Shown: one piece after another, positions 16,213-25,072 of the stretch | Numbering within the stretch: position 1 is the first letter of the stretch | Layout: the number at the start of each line of letters is the position of its first letter | Source: Lachnocurva sp029100405 | GTDB taxonomy: Bacteria > Bacillota > Clostridia > Lachnospirales > Lachnospiraceae | Length of the DNA: 64,000 nucleotides | Assembly: GCA_046263755.1 (NCBI GenBank) | Contig: JBJYZC010000012.1 | Coordinates: 1-64,000, forward strand | Direction: 5' to 3' | Notes under the pieces: generated by a model | Database searches by the model: none | What the model saw: the letters and a program-made list of their open reading frames with translations, nothing else | Told to the model about the DNA's origin: nothing | Made by a program: the position numbers and the translations under genes

Positions 16213-17631
16213 TCAACCGTCCTTTTTTCCTCCCCGATCCATGAGATAATGACTCGTCCGAAAACGAAGGAGGAAGATCAGTCCCCGGAAGGACAGTTCA
16301 ATGGCCATGGCGGTCCAGACACCGCGAAGGCCCATGCTTTTCGATAAGATGCCTGCCAGTGTCAGGCGAAGGCCCCACATACTGGCAAGTGACATCAAAG
16401 CCGGAACGAAGGTATCTCCGGCTCCTCGCAGGGCACCTGCCGCAACGATCGATGCTCCGAACAGGGCCTCCGCCAGAAGTTCGATTCGAAGGGCAGAGAT
16501 ACCAAGTTCCTGAACAGCCTTCACAGGGGTTAAGAAACGAAAGACCCAAGGGCATAAGAAATACATAGCCCCTCCGGCAGCGGCCATAATAACCATACCG
16601 AGAAGGATCGTGATCCAGCCGAAAGAACGGGCCAGTTTCTTCTTTCCTGCACCATAAGACTGTCCGACCAGAGTGGAAGCCGCTCCCTCCAGTCCATAGC
16701 CCGGCATATAGCAGACGGACTCCGCCGTAATGGCAAAGGAATGGGCGGAAACGGCAATCGTTCCTAAGGGAGCCACGATCCTTGTCGAGACCAGCTGGGC
16801 TCCGGTCAGAGCTGCTGACTCAAAGGCCATGGGAAGACCGATCTGCATGGACAAGGTCAGGATCTTCTTTTCAAAGCTTTTCTTCTCCTTCCTCTTCTTT
16901 AAAGGACCGGATCGGAAAAGAATACAGTACCACATGGCCGCTGCCGTAATGAGATAGGCAATGCAGGTTCCAAGGGCAGCACCTGTCACACCAAGACCTG
17001 CACCGATCCCCAGAGGTGCCGGAACAAAAGATCGGTCTATATTTGCCTCGGCAGGGAAAATCAAGAGGGCATTGAAGATCACATCTTCCAGGCACATCAG
17101 ACTGGACAGGATCGATGGCGTCTTCATATCGCCGCTGGCCTGCAGGACTGCACTGCCGAAGTACATCATCTGAACGACGGGCAAAAAGGATGCATAGGTC
17201 ATAAAGTAGCCTCTGGCCTCGGCTGCCATCTGACCCGACCCGCCCAGCCAGTAGGGAAGACGGGAAGAGACCAAAAGGCCGATCCCTCCAATCATTAGAG
17301 ATAGAAAAAGGAGGGAATAGATCCCCTGATGGACCACCTTTCGAACCCATGCTTCCTCGCCGCCGCCCAGGCCCTGGGCCACCTGGACGGAAAAGCCGTA
17401 GGAAAAGGCATTGACAATGCCTCCCATCATCCAGACGGCCGCCGAGACCAGGCCGATCGATGCCGAAGCAGTTGCTCCCAGCCGGCCTACCATAGCTGCA
17501 TCGATATATTGCATGGCAATCGAAGAAAGCTGGGCCAGGATGGCCGGGCCGGAGAGGCGGAGAGCGATCTTGGCCATGTCTCTCTTATTCCAGCTTCGAT
17601 CACTTTGTATAATGCTTGTTAATTCTGTCAT
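16213..17631 (-). CDS. MATE-family efflux protein (second)
   Basis: A 472-aa polytopic membrane protein, about 12 membrane segments. The region LSGPAILAQLSSIAMQYIDAAMVGRLG matches the N-terminal MATE signature, and the second half contains the paired GLEGAASTLVGQSYGAGKKK motif. It may export drugs or metabolites. The start follows AAAGGA at short spacing. It is separated from tex by 53 bp and may share its transcript. Confidence 0.9.
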   Translation of the reverse strand: MTELTSIIQSDRSWNKRDMAKIALRLSGPAILAQLSSIAMQYIDAAMVGRLGATASASIGLVSAAVWMMGGIVNAFSYGFSVQVAQGLGGGEEAWVRKVVHQGIYSLLFLSLMIGGIGLLVSSRLPYWLGGSGQMAAEARGYFMTYASFLPVVQMMYFGSAVLQASGDMKTPSILSSLMCLEDVIFNALLIFPAEANIDRSFVPAPLGIGAGLGVTGAALGTCIAYLITAAAMWYCILFRSGPLKKRKEKKSFEKKILTLSMQIGLPMAFESAALTGAQLVSTRIVAPLGTIAVSAHSFAITAESVCYMPGYGLEGAASTLVGQSYGAGKKKLARSFGWITILLGMVIMAAAGGAMYFLCPWVFRFLTPVKAVQELGISALRIELLAEALFGASIVAAGALRGAGDTFVPALMSLASMWGLRLTLAGILSKSMGLRGVWTAMAIELSFRGLIFLLRFRTSHYLMDRGGKKDG

Positions 17632-17680
17632 TCATTCCTTTCCAAACGATCTGCCATCATCCCAAGAAAGGGCCGGCGCC

Positions 17681-17737
17681 GAAAAAAGCTCAATGCTCTT
17701 ACTTTTCACAAAAATGCCAAAGCAAAAGCATTGAGCT
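17681..17737 (-). terminator. intrinsic terminator after glpK
   Basis: AGCTCAATGCT (17687-17697) and AGCATTGAGCT (17727-17737) are an 11-bp perfect inverted repeat with a 29-nt loop. On the minus strand the stem is followed by TTTTTT. The large loop is unusual for a terminator. Confidence 0.75.
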
Positions 17738-17797
17738 GCTGTGATATTCGTGTCAGGGGTCACCCTAAGAACCGAATATGAAATCCGGAGGATATCC

Positions 17798-19306
17798 TTA
17801 CTCCTCTGTTTCATCCGGTTTTGCCCAGCCATAAGAGTAACGGACGGCCTTGTTCCAGCCCTTTCTCTTGGCTTCTCTGGTCTCTTCATCCATATTTGGA
17901 ATGAAGACCCGGTCCAGTGTAATATTCCGCATGAGTTCTTCCTTATTCTTCCAGAAGCCGACGGCAAGGCCTGCCAGGAAGGATGCTCCCATGGCGGTCG
18001 ACTCCACGCAGCTCGGACGATTGACCGGCTTATTCAGCATATCTGCCTGGAACTGCATGAGGAGGTCATTGGCCGAAGCACCGCCGTCGACCCGAAGAGA
18101 CCGCACTTCGATGCCGGAATCGGCCTTCATGGCATCTGCGACGTCGCAGACCTGATAAGCGATGGATTCCAGGGTTGCCCGGATAATATGATACTTATTG
18201 GTTCCACGCGTAATACCGACAATCGTGCCTCTGGCATACTGATCCCAATGCGGAGCGCCCAGACCGGTAAAGGCAGGAACGACATAACAGCCGTGAGTTC
18301 CCTTGACCTTCTTTGCCATATACTCGGAATCTTCTGCAGAATCAATGAGGCGCATCTGATCCCGGAGCCATTGAATGGCTGCACCGGCAACGAAGACCGA
18401 ACCCTCCAAAGCATAGGTGACCTTTCCATCCAGGCCCCAGGCAATGGTTGTAACCAGGCCGTTCTTGGAATAAACCGGCTTGTCTCCGGTATTCATCAGA
18501 ATGAAAGCACCGGTTCCATAGGTATTCTTGGCTTCTCCCTCAGCAAAACAAGTCTGACCGAAAAGCGCTGCCTGCTGGTCACCGGCTGCACCGGCAATCG
18601 GGATCTCTGCCCCGAAAAAGCTCGGATCTGCATAGCCGTAGACCTGACTCGAAGGAACCGCCTTGGGCAGCATCGATTTCGGAATATCCAGTTCCTTTAA
18701 GATATCCTCATCCCATTCCAGCGTATTGATATTGAAGAGCATGGTCCGGCTGGCGTTGGAATAATCTGTCACATGGACCCTGCCCTTGGTCAGCTTCCAG
18801 ATCAGCCAGGTCTCAACCGTTCCAAAGAGGAGCTCTCCCTTTTCGGCTCTCTCTCTGGCCCCGGGAACATTGTCAAGGATCCACTTGATCTTGGTCGCCG
18901 AGAAATAGGCATCAATAATGAGTCCCGTCTTCTTCTGGATGGTCTCCTGCAGTCCCTTGGCCTTCAGAGCATCTGCGATATCCGATGTCCTGCGGCACTG
19001 CCAGACAATGGCATGATAAACGGGCTCCCCGGTCTCCTTGTCCCAGACAATGACGGTCTCACGCTGATTTGTAATACCGATGGCTGCAATATCCGCTGCC
19101 GTCGCACCGATCTTACTCATAGCTTCGACGGCAACACCAAGCTGGGTGGACCAGATCTCATTGGCGTCATGCTCGACCCAGCCCGGATTCGGGAAGATCT
19201 GCCGAAACTCCTTCTGAGCCACCGACTGGATCTTTCCGTCATGATCAAATAAAATGCATCGATTCGATGTTGTCCCGGCATCCAATGCCATTACATACTT
19301 TGCCAT
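17798..19306 (-). CDS. glpK: glycerol kinase
   Basis: Phosphorylates glycerol to sn-glycerol 3-phosphate (502 aa, normal length). FGGY family motifs are intact: N-terminal DAGTTSNRCILFDHDG, ITNQRETVIVWD, the glycerol-binding region, NTYGTGAFILMNTG, and the C-terminal DGGASANDLLMQFQAD. The start at 19306 follows GGGGG. No glpF or glpD neighbour is present. A 16-bp palindrome lies 34 bp upstream. In Firmicutes GlpK is usually activated by HPr-dependent phosphorylation at a His in a loop around residue 230; the segment here reads VYGYADPSFFGAE, with no His visible, so this control may be missing. Confidence 0.95.
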   Translation of the reverse strand: MAKYVMALDAGTTSNRCILFDHDGKIQSVAQKEFRQIFPNPGWVEHDANEIWSTQLGVAVEAMSKIGATAADIAAIGITNQRETVIVWDKETGEPVYHAIVWQCRRTSDIADALKAKGLQETIQKKTGLIIDAYFSATKIKWILDNVPGARERAEKGELLFGTVETWLIWKLTKGRVHVTDYSNASRTMLFNINTLEWDEDILKELDIPKSMLPKAVPSSQVYGYADPSFFGAEIPIAGAAGDQQAALFGQTCFAEGEAKNTYGTGAFILMNTGDKPVYSKNGLVTTIAWGLDGKVTYALEGSVFVAGAAIQWLRDQMRLIDSAEDSEYMAKKVKGTHGCYVVPAFTGLGAPHWDQYARGTIVGITRGTNKYHIIRATLESIAYQVCDVADAMKADSGIEVRSLRVDGGASANDLLMQFQADMLNKPVNRPSCVESTAMGASFLAGLAVGFWKNKEELMRNITLDRVFIPNMDEETREAKRKGWNKAVRYSYGWAKPDETEE

Positions 19307-19339
19307 AATAACCCCCTTATACAAAGCAATGATCCGATT

Positions 19340-19355
19340 GGTCTAAATTCAGACC
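19340..19355. promoter_or_regulatory. palindrome upstream of glpK
   Basis: GGTCTAAATTCAGACC is a near-perfect 16-bp palindrome between prfB and glpK. It resembles two facing halves of the AAATATAGACC motif found elsewhere in the window. It could be an operator for glpK or a short hairpin after prfB. Confidence 0.4.
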
Positions 19356-19371
19356 TAACCCTCTTATTCTC

Positions 19372-20508
19372 TTAGTCTGCGTCCTGTCCCTTCCACTTCG
19401 GTTTTCCCAGAGAAAGCCAGCGGAGATAGGAACGCATGAAAGGATCCAAACCGCCGTCCAGAACCTTCTGAGCATTACTGGACTCTTCTCCGGTTCGTAA
19501 GTCCTTGACCATGGTATAGGGCTGAAGAACATAGGAACGGATCTGAGAGCCGAAGCCATTCTCCATGACTTCACCGCGGATAGCGGCTTCCTTTTCGGCA
19601 TTCTCTTCCAGCTTTTTCATATAGAGTTTCTGCTTCAGCATCTGCATGGCCTTGTTCTTATTCATGAGCTGAGAACGCTCATTCTGACAGGTGACAACAA
19701 TGCCCGAAGGAAAGTGCGTGATTCGGATGGCGGATGATGTCTTATTGATGTGCTGTCCGCCGGCGCCGGAAGAACGATAGGTATCGATTCGGATATCCTC
19801 ATCCCGGACTTCCACATCCAGATCCTTCTCAATGTCCGGCATTACTTCGCAGGAAGAGAAGGAAGTCTGCCTTTTTGCATTGGCATTGAAAGGAGAAATG
19901 CGGACCAGACGGTGAACCCCATGCTCCGACTTCAGGAAACCGTAAGCGTTCTCGCCGTTGATCTGGAAAGTGACCGACTTAATACCGGCTTCATCGCCTT
20001 CCTGCATATCCAGAAGCTCGGTCTGAAAGCCGTGCTGATCTGCCCAGCGGGTATACATACGGTAAAGCATGGAGGTCCAGTCACAGGCCTCGGTTCCGCC
20101 GGCACCTGCATGCAATGTGATGATGGCATTCTCCAGATCATATTCTCCGGACAGAAGCGTCCGGATCTGCAGATTTTCCAGTTTGGTCTTGAATGCTTCG
20201 AAATCTGCCTCTACTTCCGGGATCATATCCCGGTCATCCTCTTCGTTGGCCAGATCGATAAGATCCAGAATGTCCTGATACTGGCTTTCCAGACCATGAA
20301 AATCCTGCACATCATCCCTTAAGGCCTTGAGTTTTCTGGTCTTCTCCGTAGATTCCTGAGGATTGTCCCAGAAATCCGGGGCCTCCATGGCTCTCTCCAG
20401 CTCTTCGATCTTACGGTCTTTGTTTTCCAGATCCAGTCCCCTTTTGGTCTCTTCCAGGGCCGGCTTATAATTCTGCAGGTCAACTTTGATATTATCTAAT
20501 TCTACCAA
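19372..20508 (-). CDS. prfB: peptide chain release factor 2
   Basis: Releases polypeptides at UGA and UAA. The catalytic GGQ (SGAGGQHINKT) and the RF2 anticodon tripeptide SPF (RISPFNANAKR) are both present. It is 378 aa, of which the whole is one open frame. The start is TTG, 7 nt after AAAGGA. Most bacterial prfB genes need a +1 shift at an internal UGA near codon 25. Here that site reads AAA AGG GGA CTG GAT CTG, so the UGA and slippery CUU are gone while the AGGGG stimulator-like bases remain. RF2 is thus not autoregulated by frameshifting. Confidence 0.96.
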   Translation of the reverse strand: MVELDNIKVDLQNYKPALEETKRGLDLENKDRKIEELERAMEAPDFWDNPQESTEKTRKLKALRDDVQDFHGLESQYQDILDLIDLANEEDDRDMIPEVEADFEAFKTKLENLQIRTLLSGEYDLENAIITLHAGAGGTEACDWTSMLYRMYTRWADQHGFQTELLDMQEGDEAGIKSVTFQINGENAYGFLKSEHGVHRLVRISPFNANAKRQTSFSSCEVMPDIEKDLDVEVRDEDIRIDTYRSSGAGGQHINKTSSAIRITHFPSGIVVTCQNERSQLMNKNKAMQMLKQKLYMKKLEENAEKEAAIRGEVMENGFGSQIRSYVLQPYTMVKDLRTGEESSNAQKVLDGGLDPFMRSYLRWLSLGKPKWKGQDAD

Positions 20509-20531
20509 GGTCTTTTCCTTTCTTCATCTGA

Positions 20532-21794
20532 TCATTTTGATTTGTTTTCTTTCAGGATCTCCACGGCCTTCTCGACCTGGTTATCCTTGGTCCAGTCATA
20601 GTCCTTACTGCTGTCGCCTGAATATTGCAGTTCGAGCTTGACATCCGGTTCAATGCCCTTGCCCTGGATGCAGACCCCCTTCGGGGTATAGTAACGGGCC
20701 GTCGTCAGCTTGACGGCACTGCCGTCCGACAGAGGCAGGGTCGTCTGAACGATTCCCTTTCCGAAGGTCTTGGTTCCAATCACCGTTCCCTTCTGAAAGT
20801 CCATCACGGCGCCGGTGAAGATCTCGGCTGCACTGGCCGTGTTTTCATTGACCAGGACCGTCATCGGAAGATCCAGCTGTTTCTCATCATCCGATTGATA
20901 ATTCGTTCTCTTGTTATTCTTGTCTTTGGTATAGACAACCGTTCCCTTAGGAAGGATGTCATCCAGAATGGCAACGACAGAATCTACCATACCGCCGCCA
21001 TTGTCCCGGAGGTCGAAGATCACTCCCTTCATGCCCTGAGCCTTCAGATCAGAAAGAGCCTTCTCAAATTCGCTCTGCGTTCCTGTTGAGAACTGAGAGA
21101 TCCTGAGATATCCGATCTGATCCGACAGCATCTGATAGGAAACAGAGGGTACAATCACTTCTTCCCGGGTGATCTCAACCGTTTTCTCCTCTTGATCCCG
21201 AATATAGACCATGGTGAGCTTACTTCCCTTTACTCCACGGACCCTCTGAACGAAATCATCGAGGCTTTCGCTGTCCGCATCCTTTCCATCCACCGATACG
21301 ATGATATCGCCGGTCTTAAGGCCTGCTTTCTTGGCCGGAGAATCGTCATAGACCTGAACGATGGAAACCTGTCTGGTCTCCTTGTTCTGGGTCAGAACTG
21401 CGCCGATACCGGCATAATCACCGGAAAGGCTGACCATGAGATCCTTATATTCCTTCGGCGTATAGTATTCCGTATAGGGATCATCCATGCTTTCCATCAG
21501 GCCCTTATAGAGACCGGTCGCCTTGGTGGAATCACTCACATTCTTATAGTAATAGTCATCGATAATGGAAGAAAGCATGTTCAGCTTCGTCTGCGTTCCG
21601 GCGCCTAAGAAGCCATTCGGCCGGATATGCAGGGCCTGACTGATGACAATTCCAATGATCGTTACCAGTAAGAGTGCTGCTACAAAGCCTGTGAAGAAAC
21701 TTCGTCTCTTGATCTTTTTGGTCCGTTTTCTTTCTATCTGCTGTTCTGCCTGCTGTTCTTCCATCTGGTCTATATTTCTCTCATCCATGATCAT
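20532..21794 (-). CDS. carboxyl-terminal processing protease (S41 family)
   Basis: A membrane-anchored serine protease of 420 aa. A basic cytoplasmic N-terminus and one membrane segment (about 33-53) lead to an extracytoplasmic PDZ domain (about 125-205) and the S41 core. The catalytic Ser lies in NENTASAAEIFTGA and the Lys in GTKTFGKGIVQ. The family trims or degrades cell-envelope proteins. It follows ftsEX closely (40 bp), which suggests a role with FtsEX-controlled wall hydrolysis, as with CtpA/CtpB-type proteases in Firmicutes. Confidence 0.93.
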   Translation of the reverse strand: MIMDERNIDQMEEQQAEQQIERKRTKKIKRRSFFTGFVAALLLVTIIGIVISQALHIRPNGFLGAGTQTKLNMLSSIIDDYYYKNVSDSTKATGLYKGLMESMDDPYTEYYTPKEYKDLMVSLSGDYAGIGAVLTQNKETRQVSIVQVYDDSPAKKAGLKTGDIIVSVDGKDADSESLDDFVQRVRGVKGSKLTMVYIRDQEEKTVEITREEVIVPSVSYQMLSDQIGYLRISQFSTGTQSEFEKALSDLKAQGMKGVIFDLRDNGGGMVDSVVAILDDILPKGTVVYTKDKNNKRTNYQSDDEKQLDLPMTVLVNENTASAAEIFTGAVMDFQKGTVIGTKTFGKGIVQTTLPLSDGSAVKLTTARYYTPKGVCIQGKGIEPDVKLELQYSGDSSKDYDWTKDNQVEKAVEILKENKSK

Positions 21795-21834
21795 CCGCTT
21801 ATCCTTGTCCGGAGACGTCCTGTTTTCCGTCCGG

Positions 21835-22746
21835 TCAAACCTTTAAGTGCCGTTTCAGAGTGACACGGCTTCCGATATAGCCGATGCCGACTCCGAGAAG
21901 CAGGGCAATGGGAATCAGGAAATGGAAGATCTCCTTTTCCGGCACAAAATTCACAAGATTACTTAAAAATGTAAAGCGGTTCTTGATATAGATCAGGATA
22001 TTCTGATAGAGGAACCAGAGGATCACAAGCGGGATCAGAGATCCCACCAGGCCGATCACAATACCCTCGACCACGAAAGGAGCCCGGACAAAACTGTCCT
22101 TGGCGCCAATCAGTTTCATGATGGCGATCTCATCCTTACGGACCGATACACCGACGGTAATGGTATTGGAGATCAGAAAAGCCGCAACTGCAATCAGAAT
22201 CGCAATGACCGCTATGGAGATCAGAGTCAGAAGACGGTTAAAATCCGTCAGTGTCCTTGCAGCCGCCTTGGACTGGTTGACCTTGCGGACACCATCCAGT
22301 TTCTGCACATACTTTACAAAGGTTTCCTGCTGTGAAACATCCTTCAGATAAACCTGATAGTTGGCGGAATTTGCCATGGGGTTGTCATTTTTAAAGGTTT
22401 CCGCAGCTTCCGGGTTTCCCTTGAAGAATTCCTTCTGATATTCGGACCAGGCTTCATCGGCAGAGACGAACTCCATCTTCTCCACTTCAGGTCTGGCCTT
22501 GATCTTGTCTCCGATCGCATTGATCTGATCCTGACTTAATCCGTCATTAAAAAAGACCGTAACAGAAACGCTGGCCTCGGCATCCTTGACCATGCCGCGG
22601 AAATTTGATCCGATCGAATAGAAAAGGCCAAGCAGGAAAATGCAGGCTGCCATAGTAGCTATGGACGCCATGGAGAACATTTTATTCCTCCAGATATTCT
22701 TAAAGCCCTGCTTGATATTGTAAAAGATACTGCTAAATTTCATCAT
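21835..22746 (-). CDS. ftsX: cell-division ABC permease FtsX
   Basis: A 303-aa protein with four membrane segments: one at about 25-42, a roughly 100-residue extracytoplasmic loop containing the SVTVFFNDGLS segment, and three in the C-terminal part. With FtsE it transmits ATPase cycles across the membrane to activate peptidoglycan hydrolases. The NlpC/P60 hydrolase 2.3 kb away is a candidate partner by function only. The start overlaps the ftsE stop as ATGA, and GGAGG lies in the end of ftsE. Confidence 0.95.
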   Translation of the reverse strand: MMKFSSIFYNIKQGFKNIWRNKMFSMASIATMAACIFLLGLFYSIGSNFRGMVKDAEASVSVTVFFNDGLSQDQINAIGDKIKARPEVEKMEFVSADEAWSEYQKEFFKGNPEAAETFKNDNPMANSANYQVYLKDVSQQETFVKYVQKLDGVRKVNQSKAAARTLTDFNRLLTLISIAVIAILIAVAAFLISNTITVGVSVRKDEIAIMKLIGAKDSFVRAPFVVEGIVIGLVGSLIPLVILWFLYQNILIYIKNRFTFLSNLVNFVPEKEIFHFLIPIALLLGVGIGYIGSRVTLKRHLKV

Positions 22747-23423
22747 AAATCATCATCCTCCGGATCCACATCACTAACCAGTGTCCCCTTTCGGATCGTG
22801 ATCACTCGTTTCTTCATGCGTTCTACGATGTCCAGATTATGTGTAACAACAAGAACCGTCGTTCCCCTCTGATTAATTTCATCCAGAAGCCCCATGATCT
22901 CCCATGCAGTATGGTTGTCCAGATTTCCGGTCGGCTCGTCGGCTAAGATCACCCGAGGCCGATTGACCAGGGCTCGCGCAATGGCCACACGCTGCTGCTC
23001 ACCTCCGGACAGCTGACGGGGCAGAGAACGGTATTTGGCCGCTAAGCCAACCATGGAGAGCACCTGTGGCACTTTCTTCTTGATCTCTCGATTCGAAGCC
23101 TCTACGACCTTCATGGCAAATGCAACATTTTCATAGACATTCCGGTCCGGAAGGAGACGGAAGTCCTGGAAAACGCAGCCGATATTTCTTCGGTACTTAG
23201 GGATCGACCTGTGATTAATGGCGGACAGATCCTTGCCATTGACAACGATCCTGCCCTCGGTCGGCGGAAATTCATCCAAAAGGAGCTTGATCAATGTAGA
23301 TTTACCGGAGCCGCTCGCACCGGTTACAAAAACAAACTCCCCCGGGTGAATGTGCAGACTGATATCATTCAGAGCGGGAACTCCTGTCTGATACGACTTA
23401 CTAACATGTTCAAGTTTGATCAT
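22743..23423 (-). CDS. ftsE: cell-division ATPase FtsE
   Basis: ABC ATPase of 226 aa. Walker A GASGSGKST, Q-loop CVFQDFRLL, signature LSGGEQQR, Walker B VILADEPTGNLD and switch His VTHN are all intact. The N-terminal phrase MIKLEHVSKSYQTGVPALNDIS is typical of FtsE. It heads an operon with ftsX and the S41 protease. Confidence 0.96.
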   Translation of the reverse strand: MIKLEHVSKSYQTGVPALNDISLHIHPGEFVFVTGASGSGKSTLIKLLLDEFPPTEGRIVVNGKDLSAINHRSIPKYRRNIGCVFQDFRLLPDRNVYENVAFAMKVVEASNREIKKKVPQVLSMVGLAAKYRSLPRQLSGGEQQRVAIARALVNRPRVILADEPTGNLDNHTAWEIMGLLDEINQRGTTVLVVTHNLDIVERMKKRVITIRKGTLVSDVDPEDDDL

Positions 23424-23441
23424 TTTATATCAGATCTCCTG

Positions 23442-24530
23442 TCAGAAATTGTGGTCCTCCATATAATTCATATACTCTACCACCATCAGAGCAATTTTGA
23501 AAGTGATGGCATCTTCGAAGACCCGAAGATCCAGTCCGGTTGCCTTCTGCAGCTTATCCAGCCGGTAAACGAGAGTATTTCTATGAATGTAAAGCTGACG
23601 CGAGGTCTCCGATACATTCAAATTATTTTCGAAGAACTTATTAATGGTTGTTATGGTTTCTTCATCAAAATCATTGGGCGTCTTATCCTTGAAGATCTCC
23701 TTGATGAACATCTTGCAGAGAGGGATGGGCAGCTGATAGATCAGACGGCCGATTCCCAGTACCGAATAGGCAATGACATTTCGTCCCTGGAAGAAGATCC
23801 TTCCGACATCAAGCGCCAGAGAAGCCTCCTTATAGGACTGAGATACATCCTTGATCTCATTCACGATCGTTCCGTAAGCCACGCGGATATTTCGATCCGG
23901 AGCCCCATGGAAGAGGTCCACGATGGTATTGGCAATCTTTGCGACATCGTCATAGGTGTCCCCGGGCTGCAGTTCCTTTACAATGATAATGTTCTGCTCA
24001 TCAACGGCCGTGACAAAGTCCTTGGACCTTCCGCTGAACAGCGTTCTGACACGTTCCATGTCATCCCCGTCCTTATCATCGCCGACTTCCACCACCAGGA
24101 CGATACGACGGGCTTCCACATCGATATGGAGTCGTGTTGCCCGATTATAAATATCGACCATGAGTAAGTTATCCAAAAGAAGATTCTTGATGAAATTGTC
24201 TCGGTCAAAACGTTCTCTGTAAGCGATCATCAATTCCTGGATCTGAAAGGCCAGAACCCGGGCTGCTGTATAGTCTTCTTCTGAATCCCCCCGGACAATC
24301 ACAATGAATTCCAGTCTCTGTTCGTCAAAGACCTTCATATAATGGCAACCGAAAATCGTCTGGCTATCCGCATCTGAACCGGCAAAGCTGCGGGCACTAT
24401 CCACATAGCGTTTCGTATCCTCCATCGTTGTAGCGAGAATACCGCCTTCTGAATCTGTCACAGCAAAGCTTTTCTTCGTAATTTGAGTTAACCCGTCGAG
24501 GGTTTTCTGCAGAACCTGATTTGATACCAC
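23442..24530 (-). CDS. CdaR/PucR-family transcriptional regulator
   Basis: A 362-aa regulator: N-terminal sugar-diacid-recognition-like domain (about 1-125), a GGDEF-like central domain (about 130-260), and a C-terminal PucR-type helix-turn-helix (NNLNVSETSRQLYIHRNTLVYRLDKLQKATGLDLR). Family members sense sugar acids or nitrogen compounds. The start is GTG at 24530, 7 nt after GGGGGAT, giving the common MVSNQ-type N-terminus. Its target is unknown; it is 18 bp ahead of ftsE on the same strand, so the two may be co-transcribed. Confidence 0.85.
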   Translation of the reverse strand: MVSNQVLQKTLDGLTQITKKSFAVTDSEGGILATTMEDTKRYVDSARSFAGSDADSQTIFGCHYMKVFDEQRLEFIVIVRGDSEEDYTAARVLAFQIQELMIAYRERFDRDNFIKNLLLDNLLMVDIYNRATRLHIDVEARRIVLVVEVGDDKDGDDMERVRTLFSGRSKDFVTAVDEQNIIIVKELQPGDTYDDVAKIANTIVDLFHGAPDRNIRVAYGTIVNEIKDVSQSYKEASLALDVGRIFFQGRNVIAYSVLGIGRLIYQLPIPLCKMFIKEIFKDKTPNDFDEETITTINKFFENNLNVSETSRQLYIHRNTLVYRLDKLQKATGLDLRVFEDAITFKIALMVVEYMNYMEDHNF

Positions 24531-24545
24531 TTTTGTATCCCCCAA

Positions 24546-24786
24546 TTTCCTTCATGATTACTATACACATTCAACAATTCCGCTTCGGTGTTTTATGGTA
24601 CTTTTACCATATCTTTATCCAGTTTAATATAAATGCACGAAAAATGGAATACCTCTTTCTGTGAATTTAGGCATTTTTTACATAGCAGCCTCTGTCAAGC
24701 GGATTTCTTTGTTTTTATGGATTTTGTCAGCTTTTTACAAAACAGTTGTTCTTTTTGGGCCTTTCGTCATTTTTTCAATTCCACCC
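24546..24786. other. A/T-rich intergenic DNA upstream of the CdaR-type gene
   Basis: No credible coding frame. The part next to the gene has a pyrimidine-rich plus strand with poly-T runs. It probably holds the promoter of the regulator, but no convincing -35/-10 pair could be read. The DnaA-box cluster follows directly. Confidence 0.3.
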
Positions 24787-24792
24787 CATGTT

Positions 24793-24885
24793 TGTGGATA
24801 AAGTGGATAAGTCTGTGTATAAGTCCAATTTTCGGCCTTGTTTCTGTGGAAAAATCCTCCTCTCGACGTGGAAAACTGTGGACAG
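24793..24885 (+). promoter_or_regulatory. cluster of six DnaA-box-like sites
   Basis: Six 9-mers related to the DnaA box complement TGTGGATAA lie on one strand within 93 bp: TGTGGATAA (24793, perfect), AGTGGATAA (24802), TGTGTATAA (24814), TGTGGAAAA (24845), CGTGGAAAA (24867) and TGTGGACAG (24877). No dnaA, dnaN or rpmH is near, so it is unlikely to be oriC. DnaA-box clusters away from the origin titrate DnaA or regulate genes in B. subtilis. Confidence 0.65.
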
Positions 24886-24921
24886 ATCCTGTCAAATTCT
24901 AAACAATCTATAAACTTTGTG

Positions 24922-25007
24922 CAAGATGTATAGGTTCAAGATGTATATAAGAAAAAGGGAACCTCCAAATATGTGCAAGATGTAAATAAAAAAGGGAACC
25001 TCCAAAT
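24922..25007. repeat. duplicated terminator arm, about 34-bp repeat
   Basis: 24937-24970 and 24976-25007 share CAAGATGTAWATAA, an A-run and GGGAACCTCCAAAT. A third partial copy of CAAGATGTA lies at 24922-24930. Only the copy nearest the NlpC gene has the matching arm to make a working terminator, so the others are duplicated distal halves. Confidence 0.85.
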
Positions 25008-25019
25008 GGAAGGTCCCCC
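24988..25019 (-). terminator. intrinsic terminator after the NlpC/P60 gene
   Basis: Minus strand: GGGGACCTTCC arm, ATTT loop, GGAGGTTCCC arm, then TTTTTT (complement of 24988-24993). It lies about 54 nt after the stop codon. Confidence 0.8.
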
Positions 25020-25072
25020 TGATTTCTTCTTTGTATTCTGTTCCAATATTCCTGCCCTGTTTTTCGTTCATT

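Noticed and set aside
17798..19306. Possible xylulokinase or other FGGY kinase instead of glycerol kinase
   Set aside because: The DAGTTSNRCILFD start, length of 502 aa and overall motif spacing fit GlpK closely.
24793..24885. Possible chromosomal replication origin
   Set aside because: No dnaA/dnaN neighbours and only a modest A/T-rich flank; kept as DnaA-box cluster only.
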